Assembly (NCBI RefSeq): GCF_021568695.1
Contig: NZ_JAKGTI010000001.1
Location: 806,001-870,000 of the forward strand
DNA: 64,000 nt
Source: Maritalea mediterranea
GTDB lineage: Bacteria; Pseudomonadota; Alphaproteobacteria; Rhizobiales; Devosiaceae
Direction of reading: 5' to 3'
Under the pieces are notes generated by a model. The model did not search any database and was not told the origin of the DNA. It was given only the letters and a program-made list of their open reading frames with translations. Position 1 is the stretch's first letter. Every line of letters begins with the position of its first letter. Positions 7,855 through 16,769 of the stretch are shown here, in pieces. The translations under genes were made by a program, and so were the position numbers.

Positions 7855-9201
7855 CTACAACAACTCAGACTTATCCAAATTCAATTTCACGATCTTCTCA
7901 TTGAGCGTGCGGCGACCGATACCCAGCGCCTCCGCCACGGCGTCCATGCGGCCTTGATGGGTTTGGATGGCTTTGGCGATTAGGCTGCGTTCGAAGCTGG
8001 CAACGGCTTCGCGCAGGGTTTCGGGCACATTGCCCATATCATTGTCGAGCCGCATGGAGGCGCCGATGGAGCCGCCACCACGGCGCGCGGCCAGCACCCG
8101 CCGCTCAGCGACATTGCGCAGTTCGCGCACATTGCCCGGCCAGGCATGCGCCAGCAGCGTGGCAATTTCTTCTGCATCCAGCTCGGGCGCGGTGGTCTCA
8201 TAAAGCGTGGCATAATGGGCAAGGAAATGCTGCATTAGCAGCACAATATCGTCTTTGCGTGACCGCAGATTGGGCAGATCAATCACCACAGTGGAAAGAC
8301 GATAAAATAAATCCTCCCGGAAGCGCCCGGCAGCGATGGCATCATTCAAGTTTTCGTTTGAAGCAGAAACGATACGGACATCAACAGACTGCGGCTTGTC
8401 TGACCCAATCGGGATGATCTCATGGTGTTCAATGGCCCGCAGCAACTTGGCTTGAATGTCCGGGTTGAGCGAGGCGACCTCATCCAGAAACAGCGTGCCG
8501 CCCTCGGCCTGCATAAAGGTGCCGAGACTTTCATTTTGCACGCCAAACACCATCCGCTCAAAGCTGCTGGCTTCAAAGGTGGCGCAATTCATGGCGATAA
8601 AGGGCTGGTCCGCCCGGTCGCTCAAATCGTGAATGGCGCGCGCCACCAGCTCTTTGCCGGTGCCCGTCTCCCCCGAAATCAACACTGGGGCCGGTGTGGA
8701 ACTGAAATCGATGATCTGTTCGCGCACCGTTTGCAGTTGCGGCGACTGGCCCAGCAGCACCCGGTCAATGCCCGACAATTTGGCCAGCCGCTCCTGCAGG
8801 CGCTGGGTGTTTTGCGTCAGGCGATGGCGTTCAGCGGCATTGTTCATGATCCGCAACAGGCGTTGCGGGTCGAACGGCTTTTCCAAAAAACTATAGGCAC
8901 CGGCGCGCATGGCCTCGACCGCCATGGGAATATCACCATGAGCTGAAATCAACACGATGGGTGGGGTGGGTTGTTCCATATGCAACAAATCGAGGCCCGA
9001 ACCCCCGGGCATGCGCACATCTGACAGGATCGCATCGGGCTGCCACTGATGCAGCTTTTGCTCCACTTGCGCGATCCCGCTCAATAATTCCACGCGCCAA
9101 CCGGCAGCTTCCAGCAAATGTGAAAGCGATTGGCGCATTTCTTTATCGTCATCAATCACCAGCGCGCGAAAGGGGCGTCTTTTTTGGTCACTATCGCTCA
9201 T
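7855..9201 (-). CDS. dctD: DctD-like NtrC-family response regulator lacking the GAFTGA loop
   Basis: A 448-residue protein. The receiver spans residues 12-125, with the D-D-D acidic pocket near 17-19, phospho-acceptor Asp in L-S-D-V-R near 60, and Lys in E-K-P-F near 108. The AAA+ domain follows with Walker A G-E-T-G-T-G-K-E near 177, Walker B G-G-T-L-F-L-D-E near 235, and arginine fingers in F-R-E-D-L-F-Y-R-L. A Fis-type helix-turn-helix is at the C-terminus (V-A-E-A-L-G-I-G-R-R-T-L). The segment that should contain GAFTGA reads F-G-V-Q-N-E-S-L-G-T-F-M-Q-A-E before Walker B, about 8 residues shorter and with no GAFTGA. GAFTGA contacts sigma-54, so this protein probably regulates without it. 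It overlaps dctB by four bases and is probably its partner. The gene symbol marks family, not proven function. Confidence 0.88.
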   Translation of the reverse strand: MSDSDQKRRPFRALVIDDDKEMRQSLSHLLEAAGWRVELLSGIAQVEQKLHQWQPDAILSDVRMPGGSGLDLLHMEQPTPPIVLISAHGDIPMAVEAMRAGAYSFLEKPFDPQRLLRIMNNAAERHRLTQNTQRLQERLAKLSGIDRVLLGQSPQLQTVREQIIDFSSTPAPVLISGETGTGKELVARAIHDLSDRADQPFIAMNCATFEASSFERMVFGVQNESLGTFMQAEGGTLFLDEVASLNPDIQAKLLRAIEHHEIIPIGSDKPQSVDVRIVSASNENLNDAIAAGRFREDLFYRLSTVVIDLPNLRSRKDDIVLLMQHFLAHYATLYETTAPELDAEEIATLLAHAWPGNVRELRNVAERRVLAARRGGGSIGASMRLDNDMGNVPETLREAVASFERSLIAKAIQTHQGRMDAVAEALGIGRRTLNEKIVKLNLDKSELL

Positions 9202-10958
9202 GTTTCGCCCTCTGTCTGGTCTTGCGGGATGGGCGGCAGCAACACAGTAAAGGTTGCGCCCCCATGGTCATTATCTTGCGCAAACAACTCGCCCGCATGT
9301 TCTTTCACGATGGAGGCGGAAATGGCAAGGCCCAGCCCCATGCCTTCTCCCGAGGGCTTGTCGGTGCGGAACGGCTCCTGCAATTCTTCAATTTGCTGCC
9401 CCTTCAGCCCGTGGCCATTGTCAGCGACATAGATCACCACCTGACCACGTTCGCGGGTCCAGCCCAACTCAATCCGTGGCGCTTTTGCCTGCTCCACTGC
9501 ACTAATGGCATTGCGCAGCAAATTGACCAGCACCTGCTCGAAGCGCGCGCCGTTGCCCAGAATCTGCGGTCCAGGCAAGGGCGCTTTGATTTGCAAATCG
9601 ATATCACGCTGCTTTAAATCATGGCGCACCAGCTCCACCGCATTCTCAATCGCTTTGGCCACATCAAACGGGGCCTGTTGATCCTGTTTGGGCTGTGCGA
9701 AAAACCGCAAATCGCGGGTGATGTTTTCCATGCGCCGCACCAGCGCCGAAAGGCGAGTGGCCAGACTATCCGGCTTCTGCGCCGCACCCATTTCTTCAAT
9801 AGCGATATAATTGCGCATGGCGGACAGGGGTTGCCCCAACTCATGGGTCACCGACGCGGCCAATTGGCCCAACGCCGCCATGCGGCTGGATTTCTCCAAC
9901 TCCTCCTGGGTTTTGGCCAGTGCTTTTTCCGTCGCCTTTCGCTCTTCAATTTCGCGCAGTAACCGTTGTCGATCTTGATGCGAGGCATGCAGCGCCCGGC
10001 GCAACCGTTCAGACCGCCAAAAGATAAAAAGGATCGCCAAGAGCGCGACGGAAATAGCCGCCAGAAACACCACGAATAAGGCACGCTCCTGTAATCCTGC
10101 GGTGTTGACAATAAAATGTAATTCCCAGGGCTGGCTTCGCACCGGCACGCGAACGCCAATGTGTCGTTCTCCAGCGAGAGCGATTTCATCATCACCCAAC
10201 CGTTGCCAATCCAAAGGTTGCAGAGCCTCCTGTCCAAATTGACGCATATTGCGGATATCGAGCAGACGTTCTTCGCTGATGGGCGACAGGGTCTGGTAAT
10301 GCCATTCCGGCTGGCTGGCCAACACAATGATTGAATCGAGGTTGGTGATCAGGATTTTTTCACCGGATGCTTGCCACGCCTCAACCAACTCGTCCAACTC
10401 AATTTTAAGCGCAATAACGCCGATGATCTTTCCGGCAGCGTTTCTAACTGGTTCAGCGACAAAAAAGCCGGGCCGCTTGGTGGTGGCGCCAATGGCAAAA
10501 AACTTGCCGCGCTGCCCGCTTTTCGCCGTTTGAAAATAGGGGCGGAAGCTATAGTTTTCGCCAATGAAATTCACTGCTTGTGCATGGTTTGATGCAGCAA
10601 TGGTCAGCCCGTCCAAATTCATCACATAAAGCGCTTCTGCATTGGCGCGGGTTGCAAAATCTTCCAATCGGCGGTTAAGCGCGTCCCGACTGGTCGGGTC
10701 TGTTAGCCCGCGCACCACCGCCGGGTCTTGCCCCACGATAAAGGGCAGATGCTCAAGCCGGTCCAAGGCGCTTTCCAGCGTGGTCCGGTAAAAATCTGCT
10801 CGCCCCTGCGCCCGGTCCAACTCGCTGGCCTTAAAGGTAGAGAAGGCTGCAGCATAAATCACCAAAAACGCCACACTTAGCAAAAACACAGCGATGAGCG
10901 CTGCCGCAAGTCGGCGCCGTTGAGAGTGTAGGGATTTTGGGGCGCTTGCGGTGAACAT
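9198..10958 (-). CDS. dctB: DctB-like C4-dicarboxylate sensor histidine kinase
   Basis: A 586-residue inner-membrane kinase. A membrane helix is at about 17-40, a periplasmic double-PAS/Cache sensor at about 45-290 with the DctB-type R-P-Y-F and G-A-T-T-K-R-P-G-F-F segments, and a second helix at about 295-315. A coiled linker leads to the H-box A-S-V-T-H-E-L-G-Q-P-L (phospho-His near 375), N-box L-L-R-N-A-I-S-A-V near 485, and G-boxes ending G-M-G-L-G-L-A-I. It should sense a periplasmic acid and phosphorylate the DctD-like protein encoded next, with which it overlaps by four bases. Its ATG touches the last base of ilvA, so it may also be expressed from the ilvA promoter. Confidence 0.9.
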   Translation of the reverse strand: MFTASAPKSLHSQRRRLAAALIAVFLLSVAFLVIYAAAFSTFKASELDRAQGRADFYRTTLESALDRLEHLPFIVGQDPAVVRGLTDPTSRDALNRRLEDFATRANAEALYVMNLDGLTIAASNHAQAVNFIGENYSFRPYFQTAKSGQRGKFFAIGATTKRPGFFVAEPVRNAAGKIIGVIALKIELDELVEAWQASGEKILITNLDSIIVLASQPEWHYQTLSPISEERLLDIRNMRQFGQEALQPLDWQRLGDDEIALAGERHIGVRVPVRSQPWELHFIVNTAGLQERALFVVFLAAISVALLAILFIFWRSERLRRALHASHQDRQRLLREIEERKATEKALAKTQEELEKSSRMAALGQLAASVTHELGQPLSAMRNYIAIEEMGAAQKPDSLATRLSALVRRMENITRDLRFFAQPKQDQQAPFDVAKAIENAVELVRHDLKQRDIDLQIKAPLPGPQILGNGARFEQVLVNLLRNAISAVEQAKAPRIELGWTRERGQVVIYVADNGHGLKGQQIEELQEPFRTDKPSGEGMGLGLAISASIVKEHAGELFAQDNDHGGATFTVLLPPIPQDQTEGET

Positions 10959-12280
10959 TACACAATCAGGCTCGAAAGAAGGTCGTTTTCAGTAATGTCC
11001 TGATAGGAAAAGCCGCCGCGCGCCATTTTATCAAACAAGATTTGAAAATTCGCCGGGTCGTTGGTCTCGATGCCCAAAAGGACCGTACCGAAATTGCGGG
11101 CCGATTTTTTCAAATACTCAAACCGGGCGATATCATCATCCGGCCCCAGCATATTCAAAAAGTCTTTCAACGCCCCGGGCCGCTGCGGCAGGCGCAAAAT
11201 GAAATATTTCTTCAGCCCGCGATAGCTCATCGCTTTTTCTTTGACCTCGGGCAGGCGCTCAAAATCGAAATTGCCACCAGACACGATGCAGACGATCTTT
11301 TTATTGGCGATGTGTTCAGCCGGCAAATCTTCAAGTACGTCAATGGAGAGCGCACCAGCTGGCTCCAGCACGAGGCCCTCAATATTCAGCAGGGAGCTGA
11401 TGGTGGCGCACAAACGGTTTTCCGGCACCAGATGCACCTGATCGGCGGGCACATCTTTTAGCATGTCGAAATTCAGTGCACCAATTTGTGCCACCGCGGC
11501 GCCATCTACAAAATTGTCGATCTTATGGAGTTTGACGCGCGTTTGCGTTTCCAAACTACGCTTCAGGCTTGGCGCACCTTCGGGCTCCACAAACACAAAT
11601 TCAGTTTTCGGTGCAATGTCCTTAAACAGCTGCAGCAGCCCGGCACTTAAACCACCACCGCCCACAGGCAGAACCACAATATCTGGCGCTTCGTCTGCCA
11701 ACTGCGCCATAATTTCCAGCCCAATGGTGGCTTGACCTTCCACAATATGTTCATGATCAAATGGCGGCACCAAATGTGCGCCCTGATCTGCACAAAATTG
11801 CTGCGCCGCCGCCAGACATTGATCAAAAATATCACCCGTAAGGCGCACCTCAACAAAGTCGCCACCAAATGTTTCGGTTTTGTCGATCTTCTGTCTTGGC
11901 GTTGTGACCGGCATAAAGATGGTGCCATGCACCCCAAAATGGGCGCAGCTAAAGGCAAAACCTTGAGCGTGGTTGCCCGCAGACGCACACACAAAATGCG
12001 GGGGCTGTTCGCCTTGATGCGCCGCCAGTGCCTTTGAAATAAAGTTAAACGCGCCGCGCAATTTGTAAGAGCGCACAGGGGTTAAATCCTCGCGCTTGAG
12101 ATAGATATCTGCGCCATATTGTTGCGTCAAATGTACATTGAGCTGCAGCGGTGTGGCGGGCAAAACTTGCTCGAGATTGGCTCTGGCCTGTTTAACTTTT
12201 TGTGTGAATGCGTGCACGACTTCATCCGGAATAAAAACGATCAGACTGGGATTTGTAAGTGGCCACCCGACAGAACGCAA
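10958..12280 (-). CDS. ilvA: Threonine ammonia-lyase (threonine deaminase)
   Basis: A fold-type II PLP enzyme that converts threonine to 2-oxobutanoate and ammonia, the first step to isoleucine. The PLP lysine is in S-Y-K-L-R-G-A-F-N near residue 73, with a phosphate-binding G-G-G-G-L-S near 206 and S-A-G-N-H-A-Q-G near 103. The C-terminal 80 residues (K-Y-F-I-L-R-L-P-Q-R-P-G-A-L) form one ACT-like domain, giving the short, about 420-residue IlvA form. The frame opens with TTG at 12280. No ATG lies near the N-terminus and ribosome binding sites are weak, so the start is uncertain; a GTG near 12218 is another option. Confidence 0.88.
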   Translation of the reverse strand: MRSVGWPLTNPSLIVFIPDEVVHAFTQKVKQARANLEQVLPATPLQLNVHLTQQYGADIYLKREDLTPVRSYKLRGAFNFISKALAAHQGEQPPHFVCASAGNHAQGFAFSCAHFGVHGTIFMPVTTPRQKIDKTETFGGDFVEVRLTGDIFDQCLAAAQQFCADQGAHLVPPFDHEHIVEGQATIGLEIMAQLADEAPDIVVLPVGGGGLSAGLLQLFKDIAPKTEFVFVEPEGAPSLKRSLETQTRVKLHKIDNFVDGAAVAQIGALNFDMLKDVPADQVHLVPENRLCATISSLLNIEGLVLEPAGALSIDVLEDLPAEHIANKKIVCIVSGGNFDFERLPEVKEKAMSYRGLKKYFILRLPQRPGALKDFLNMLGPDDDIARFEYLKKSARNFGTVLLGIETNDPANFQILFDKMARGGFSYQDITENDLLSSLIV

Positions 12281-12323
12281 GTCATCCCATCAGCTAAGAG
12301 AGGTCATCCAATGATCCAGATCG

Positions 12324-14261
12324 TCAATCGATCGGCCGTGCGGGTCGTTTGCCCTTTAACACAAACTGCCTTCGTGCCCGGCGCAGCTTAACCCGCCATC
12401 GTTTGGTGCGGTTTTGCTGACGTGGCCACAATGTGCGCATTACGCGGGTTTTGCCGTGGGTGGTTTTCTCCCACCCAAATGGGTCGAAAGCCAATTGCCA
12501 CGCTGCGCGCAGTGTGGCGACAGAGGTGAGAATCCAGTATAGCGGCAGCAATAGCTGGTAGAATATAAGCAGCGGCTTTCCTGCCCGGATAAGACCTAAT
12601 ATTCCGATGATCAGGGCGCTGCCATAAGTCATCGACAGGACGATGAAATAGGGCCAGGCATGGGCCAGACGTGCGGGGAGCTCCGCTTGATAAATGAGGA
12701 CCTCACTTACAAATTTGACCAGAAAAATACCGTGCATGGGCGCGGCAAACACCATGCCGCCAATATAAAGATAAAAGAAAAGGAAGTCTCGCCAACCCAA
12801 TTGCAGATGCAACAAACGCAACTCGCTGGAATGGACCAGCAATGTTTGCATCCAACCCTTCATCCAACGCGTTCGTTGCCGCACCCATGGCCATATATTG
12901 ATGGGCGCTTCCTCGCGCGTTGTCGAGGGCAACATGCCACAGCGCATGCCTATACGCGCCAGACGCAACCCTAAATCGGCATCCTCTGTGACATTGTAGC
13001 TGTCCCACCCACCCACATGGCGTAGCGAGGTGATCCTGAAATGATTTGATGTGCCGCCCAGCGGCATCGGCATAGCCAAGTCTGCCAGCGCCGGCATGAT
13101 CAAACCGAACTGAGTGGCATATTCTGTTGTGAACAGCGCCGTGAGGGCGGTTTCTCCGCCATTATCGATCACAAGCTCGGCCTGAAAACAGTCTATCTCC
13201 GGCTGTTGGGCAAAAAGGGTCGCTGCCAATCGCAATTGGTCAGGGTGGGGGATATCCTCAGCGTCAAAAACAACGATATGGTCGCCGCGTGCCAGCGGCA
13301 ATGCGAAGTTGATCGCTTTGGGTTTGGTGCGCGGGGCACCATCTGGCACTGTGACCAATTGAAATGGCAGATAGTTCAACTCCGCCTCCACAGCGGCAAT
13401 CGTGTCCACGGATACCGATTCAACAACAAGCTTGATGTCGAGTTTTTCGGGCGGGTAGTTAAGCGCTTTCAGGGCTCTTGCAAGTTGCGGCACCAATGCA
13501 GCCTCGTCCCTTAAAGGCACCAACACGCTATATGTTGGCAATTCAGCATCACCCAGAAGCCGCGGTGGTTTGCTGCGACCCAGCATCAACCCATAGAGCG
13601 ACGCATAAAGACGGAATGCTGCCGGACTGAGGTAAAGCAGCGCCAAGAACCAAAAGATGACAATTTCAAGAACCGGCGGGTCCCATGCAGAAAGGACGGC
13701 AACAAACAGCACAGCCCCCAAAAACAAAAAACGCTTGAAATCGCCCAACCCAAGATGCGCGCTGGCACGCGGCCAGACGCGCGCCAACCTTTGGATGGCG
13801 GCGTCGTAAAGTGTTGGATTTTGCGCCTCTTGCACCGCCTGGCGTAGCGCCCTGAGTGGCACGATACAAATTTGCGACCGCAACTCCGGTTGGCGTTTAA
13901 GCCGTGCATGCAGGGCGACTAACCGTTCTAAACTGGGCGCCGCGAAGATCAGTTCACGGTCAAATACCTTTCCGCGTATCTGCCGCATATCGGGCAAAAA
14001 TTCCAGGCGGTCAATCTGGGGCATATTTATCGCGCCGGGAGGCACGGTGGGATGGTAGGCCAGCCCCAAGATTTCCGCGGCCCGGGCGTAAAGGGTGGTT
14101 TCCGCGATTCCATATCGCGCAGCGCATACATGCAACACGTCTAGATTCTGCGTCTCCGCGTGGGAGATCAGCGCGGATGCGTGGTAGCGATCCACCCGGA
14201 AGGGGGCCAACAATTGCTGCAATAGATCTGTCGCTCGCAGATCCGTCCGCAAATAAATCAA
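12324..14261 (-). CDS. Membrane glycosyltransferase family 2 with N-terminal MshEN-like domain
   Basis: A protein of about 645 residues. Residues 1-165 resemble the MshEN/GspE N-terminal domain, with a pattern such as A-R-Y-G-I-A-E-T-T-L and A-E-I-L-G-L-A-Y. Two membrane helices (about 185-225) precede a processive-type GT2 domain. That domain has T-K-P-K-A-I-N-F, D-A-E-D as the metal-binding acid motif near 320, T-E-D-A near 420, and R-Q-R-T-R-W near 450 (the QxxRW motif of polysaccharide synthases). Three or more helices follow, then a basic tail. NrfB/XagB-like proteins share this design and make or modify exopolysaccharide. The frame has no early ATG: it opens with TTG at 14261, just after an in-frame TGA, so the start is unusual or a frameshift lies upstream. 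Confidence 0.82.
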   Translation of the reverse strand: MIYLRTDLRATDLLQQLLAPFRVDRYHASALISHAETQNLDVLHVCAARYGIAETTLYARAAEILGLAYHPTVPPGAINMPQIDRLEFLPDMRQIRGKVFDRELIFAAPSLERLVALHARLKRQPELRSQICIVPLRALRQAVQEAQNPTLYDAAIQRLARVWPRASAHLGLGDFKRFLFLGAVLFVAVLSAWDPPVLEIVIFWFLALLYLSPAAFRLYASLYGLMLGRSKPPRLLGDAELPTYSVLVPLRDEAALVPQLARALKALNYPPEKLDIKLVVESVSVDTIAAVEAELNYLPFQLVTVPDGAPRTKPKAINFALPLARGDHIVVFDAEDIPHPDQLRLAATLFAQQPEIDCFQAELVIDNGGETALTALFTTEYATQFGLIMPALADLAMPMPLGGTSNHFRITSLRHVGGWDSYNVTEDADLGLRLARIGMRCGMLPSTTREEAPINIWPWVRQRTRWMKGWMQTLLVHSSELRLLHLQLGWRDFLFFYLYIGGMVFAAPMHGIFLVKFVSEVLIYQAELPARLAHAWPYFIVLSMTYGSALIIGILGLIRAGKPLLIFYQLLLPLYWILTSVATLRAAWQLAFDPFGWEKTTHGKTRVMRTLWPRQQNRTKRWRVKLRRARRQFVLKGKRPARPID

Positions 14262-14343
14262 TGTAAATCACTATAAAAAATAAATAAAATAAGCTTTACT
14301 GTGGCAAAATCCTTTGGCTGAGTCAAAATGTGAATGAGTGCGA

Positions 14344-15180
14344 ATGAGTGATTTTTTCAGGCGGTTGCGAACTCTTGTGGCCAGCATGCTATTGGTTGGC
14401 CTATCGGTGCCGACCATCGCTGCCAGCGCCCAAACCCTGCCCAACCATGTGGATTTAGACGCCCACGAAGATGTGTTCGACGCCAGTCAGATCGGGGCCA
14501 TCCGGTTTTTGACCACCGCCGACTTTCCGCCGCTCAATTTTCGCAATGGGCAGGGGGAGCTAGTGGGGTTTCATATTGAACTGGCCGAAGCGCTATGCGC
14601 TGAAATCCGGATCAAATGCACCATGCAATCCTGGCCGTGGGAACAATTGCCGACCGCGCTGGAAAGCAGTCAGGGCGATGCTGTCATCGCCGCAATTGCC
14701 GTTGGCCCGGATACCGTTGAAAAAATGGATTTTTCGCAAAGCTATTTGAAGTTTCCCGCCCGCTTTGTGGCACGGCAGGAGGGGCAATTGCGCTCCAGCG
14801 ACGAGATCAAAAACAAAGTGGCGGTGCGCGAAGGCTCTGCTCAGGCGGCGTTTTTAGCGCAGCACTTCAATAATCTCGAGCCAGTGCCTTTTGACAATGA
14901 GGTTGAAGCGCTGGAAGCGGTGAAATTTGCCGATGTGGATCGTGCCTTTGTCGATGGCATGCGGGCCTCGTTCTGGTTGAATGAAAACCCCGATTGCTGC
15001 GCCTTTGATGATGGCCCTTATTTTTCCAATGACTATTTTGGAGCGGGGCTCACCATCGCTGTGCAAAAAGGCGATGATGCCACCCGCCGCGCCGTCAATA
15101 TCGGCCTGCGCCGCCTTCAGGAAAATGGCAAATTCACTGAGCTTTATTTGAAGTGGTTTCCGGTGAATTTTTACGACTAA
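14344..15180 (+). CDS. Extracellular solute-binding protein family 3 (amino-acid type), orphan
   Basis: A protein of about 278 residues with a signal peptide (R-R-L-R-T-L-V-A-S-M-L-L core, cleavage near A-S-A-Q). The SBP_bac_3 pattern is clear: G-F-H-I-E-L-A-E-A-L-C-A-E-I near 75, then I-A-A-I-A-V-G-P-D-T near 115 and a D-F-S-Q-S-Y-L-like segment. It should bind an amino acid or similar small molecule in the periplasm. A GTG at 14338 is in frame; the ATG at 14344 gives the better signal peptide start. No ABC permease or ATPase is nearby, so it is an orphan receptor. The last 47 bases overlap the end of the convergent desaturase-family gene. Confidence 0.85.
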   Translation: MSDFFRRLRTLVASMLLVGLSVPTIAASAQTLPNHVDLDAHEDVFDASQIGAIRFLTTADFPPLNFRNGQGELVGFHIELAEALCAEIRIKCTMQSWPWEQLPTALESSQGDAVIAAIAVGPDTVEKMDFSQSYLKFPARFVARQEGQLRSSDEIKNKVAVREGSAQAAFLAQHFNNLEPVPFDNEVEALEAVKFADVDRAFVDGMRASFWLNENPDCCAFDDGPYFSNDYFGAGLTIAVQKGDDATRRAVNIGLRRLQENGKFTELYLKWFPVNFYD

Positions 15181-16003
15181 ATTTTGCGTTCGTCTTCAGC
15201 TTGAAGAAGGGCAGCAAAATCGACCATAAAAAAGTCTCCGGCCCCTGATCCTGCGCATCCTTCTGCCCGATGATCATCTTGTCGTGACCCAGCTCCGGCT
15301 CCACGCTATAGACCCGGAACAACCGGTCCCAAACACTTAAGGCAAAGCCATAGTTGGTGTCATGTTCGCGCCGCTCAATCGAGTGGTGAATGCGATGCAT
15401 ATCGGGGGTGACGATAAACCAGCGCAAGACATGGTCCACCTTGGGCGGGATTTTAAAATTGGCGTGGTTGAAAATGGCCGAGCCATTGACCACCGCCTCA
15501 AAAATCACCACCAACACCGCATTGGCGCCCAACAAAAGCACTGCGGCGGATTTGATAAAGATCGAGAGAATAATCTCCAGCGGATGAAAGCGCACAGCCG
15601 TGCTGGCGTCCAGATCCTGATCGGTGTGGTGCACCCGGTGAATGCGCCACAGGAGCGGAATTTTGTGGGTGAGGACATGCTGGCCCCAAATCACAAAGTC
15701 GAGCACCAAAAACGCGATCAGCCATTCCAACCAGACGGGCCAGCTCAGCCAGTAAAACAGGCCGAACTGTTGCTGTTGGGCAAAAAGAGCGGTGACCACA
15801 GCGGTGACCGGCACCAGCAACACCACCAGTGTGACCGCCAGATAATCAGATAGCAAAATACCGAAATTGGTGGCCCAGCGGCGCCAGCGCGTATGACGCC
15901 GTTGCCGACGGGGCCAGACGGCCTCCAGCACCACCATAATCACCAAAATAGACGCGAAAGCGGCAAAGCGCCATGTCCCTTCGCTGGAACCGAGTTCCGG
16001 CAT
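15134..16003 (-). CDS. Sterol desaturase / fatty acid hydroxylase family membrane protein
   Basis: About 289 residues with four or more membrane helices. The di-iron histidine boxes are clear: H-V-L-T-H near 112, H-R-V-H-H near 124, and H-R-I-H-H near 205, with N-H-A-N-F before the last. Members hydroxylate or desaturate lipids, hopanoids or carotenoids; the substrate is not predictable. The ATG at 16003 has AAAGGAG five bases upstream and is preferred over the GTG at 16009. The 3' end overlaps the convergent solute-binding protein gene by 47 bases. Confidence 0.88.
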   Translation of the reverse strand: MPELGSSEGTWRFAAFASILVIMVVLEAVWPRRQRRHTRWRRWATNFGILLSDYLAVTLVVLLVPVTAVVTALFAQQQQFGLFYWLSWPVWLEWLIAFLVLDFVIWGQHVLTHKIPLLWRIHRVHHTDQDLDASTAVRFHPLEIILSIFIKSAAVLLLGANAVLVVIFEAVVNGSAIFNHANFKIPPKVDHVLRWFIVTPDMHRIHHSIERREHDTNYGFALSVWDRLFRVYSVEPELGHDKMIIGQKDAQDQGPETFLWSILLPFFKLKTNAKFSRKNSPETTSNKAQ

Positions 16004-16083
16004 AGTCACTCCTTTATTGCCATTTCTTTAGCATGGGTGCGCCCGCCACAAAAAGCAAATGGCTGTGAACAGATTGTGAGCAA

Positions 16084-16112
16084 CAAAAAGCGCGCGGTGT
16101 TTGACCGCGCGC
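16084..16112 (-). terminator. Intrinsic terminator of the TerB gene
   Basis: A perfect 9-bp stem, GCGCGCGGT at 16090-16098 with its complement at 16104-16112, and a 5-base loop. It is followed on the minus strand by a run of five T. It lies 28 bases past the TerB stop codon. Confidence 0.8.
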
Positions 16113-16139
16113 CGCAAATGCCAGAACCTTCTAGAGCGC

Positions 16140-16547
16140 TTAAACCACGCGGTGACGCGCTTGCGCCGCTCGCTCAATGGCGGAGCTGGTCAGCCGGTCC
16201 AGTCCGAATTTCATGCGCAGCAAGTCCAGCACGCGGCTTTCTTCTGGACGGATCTGCAAGTCAGCGGCGGCAATCTCCACCGCCATGGCATAGGCCGTGT
16301 CGTTCAAGTGCGATGGCAAATCGCGGGTGATTTCGTCAATCACGCTTTGCAGATCGTTGGCCTTATCCAGCATTTTAGCGCAGTCGGCTGCGACCAGCGG
16401 CAGGCTGTCTTCAGAAAAATCTTGGAACACCGGCAATTGGCGCACCACTGAGCCAATGCGTTTCATCTCGCGATCGCTCATTTTCCGATCTGCTGCCGAA
16501 GTGACGACCATGATGTAAATCAGTGCTTCTTGTGGCGACAATGACAT
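16140..16547 (-). CDS. TerB-like (tellurite resistance B) family protein
   Basis: A 135-residue all-helical acidic protein. Residues 1-30 match the TerB pattern A-L-I-Y-I-M-V-V-T-S-A-A-D-R-K-M-S-D-R-E, and residues 88-105 repeat it with A-A-A-D-L-Q-I-R-P-E-E. These D/E-rich loops bind metal in TerB proteins. No other ter genes are nearby, so a role in tellurite resistance should not be assumed; such stand-alone proteins are common in alphaproteobacteria. AGAGGG lies about 6 bases before the ATG, and a strong terminator follows the gene. Confidence 0.78.
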   Translation of the reverse strand: MSLSPQEALIYIMVVTSAADRKMSDREMKRIGSVVRQLPVFQDFSEDSLPLVAADCAKMLDKANDLQSVIDEITRDLPSHLNDTAYAMAVEIAAADLQIRPEESRVLDLLRMKFGLDRLTSSAIERAAQARHRVV

Positions 16548-16769
16548 AAAAACCCTCTTTATTTGCCCCGAACATTATCGAAAAGCTAAGGTGCGCGCAG
16601 GGCAATTACAAGCATGCGCGCGCACCTTTGTGCATTTTCAAAAAATGTGCGCCTATTGACGCCACCCGCGCAACGTGCGAAATGCCGCAGGCACGGGCTT
16701 TGGCGCGGCAAGAGATGCGCCTGACACCCAAAAATAAAAAGATGATTGAAACCGGAAAGGGACGCCAAA

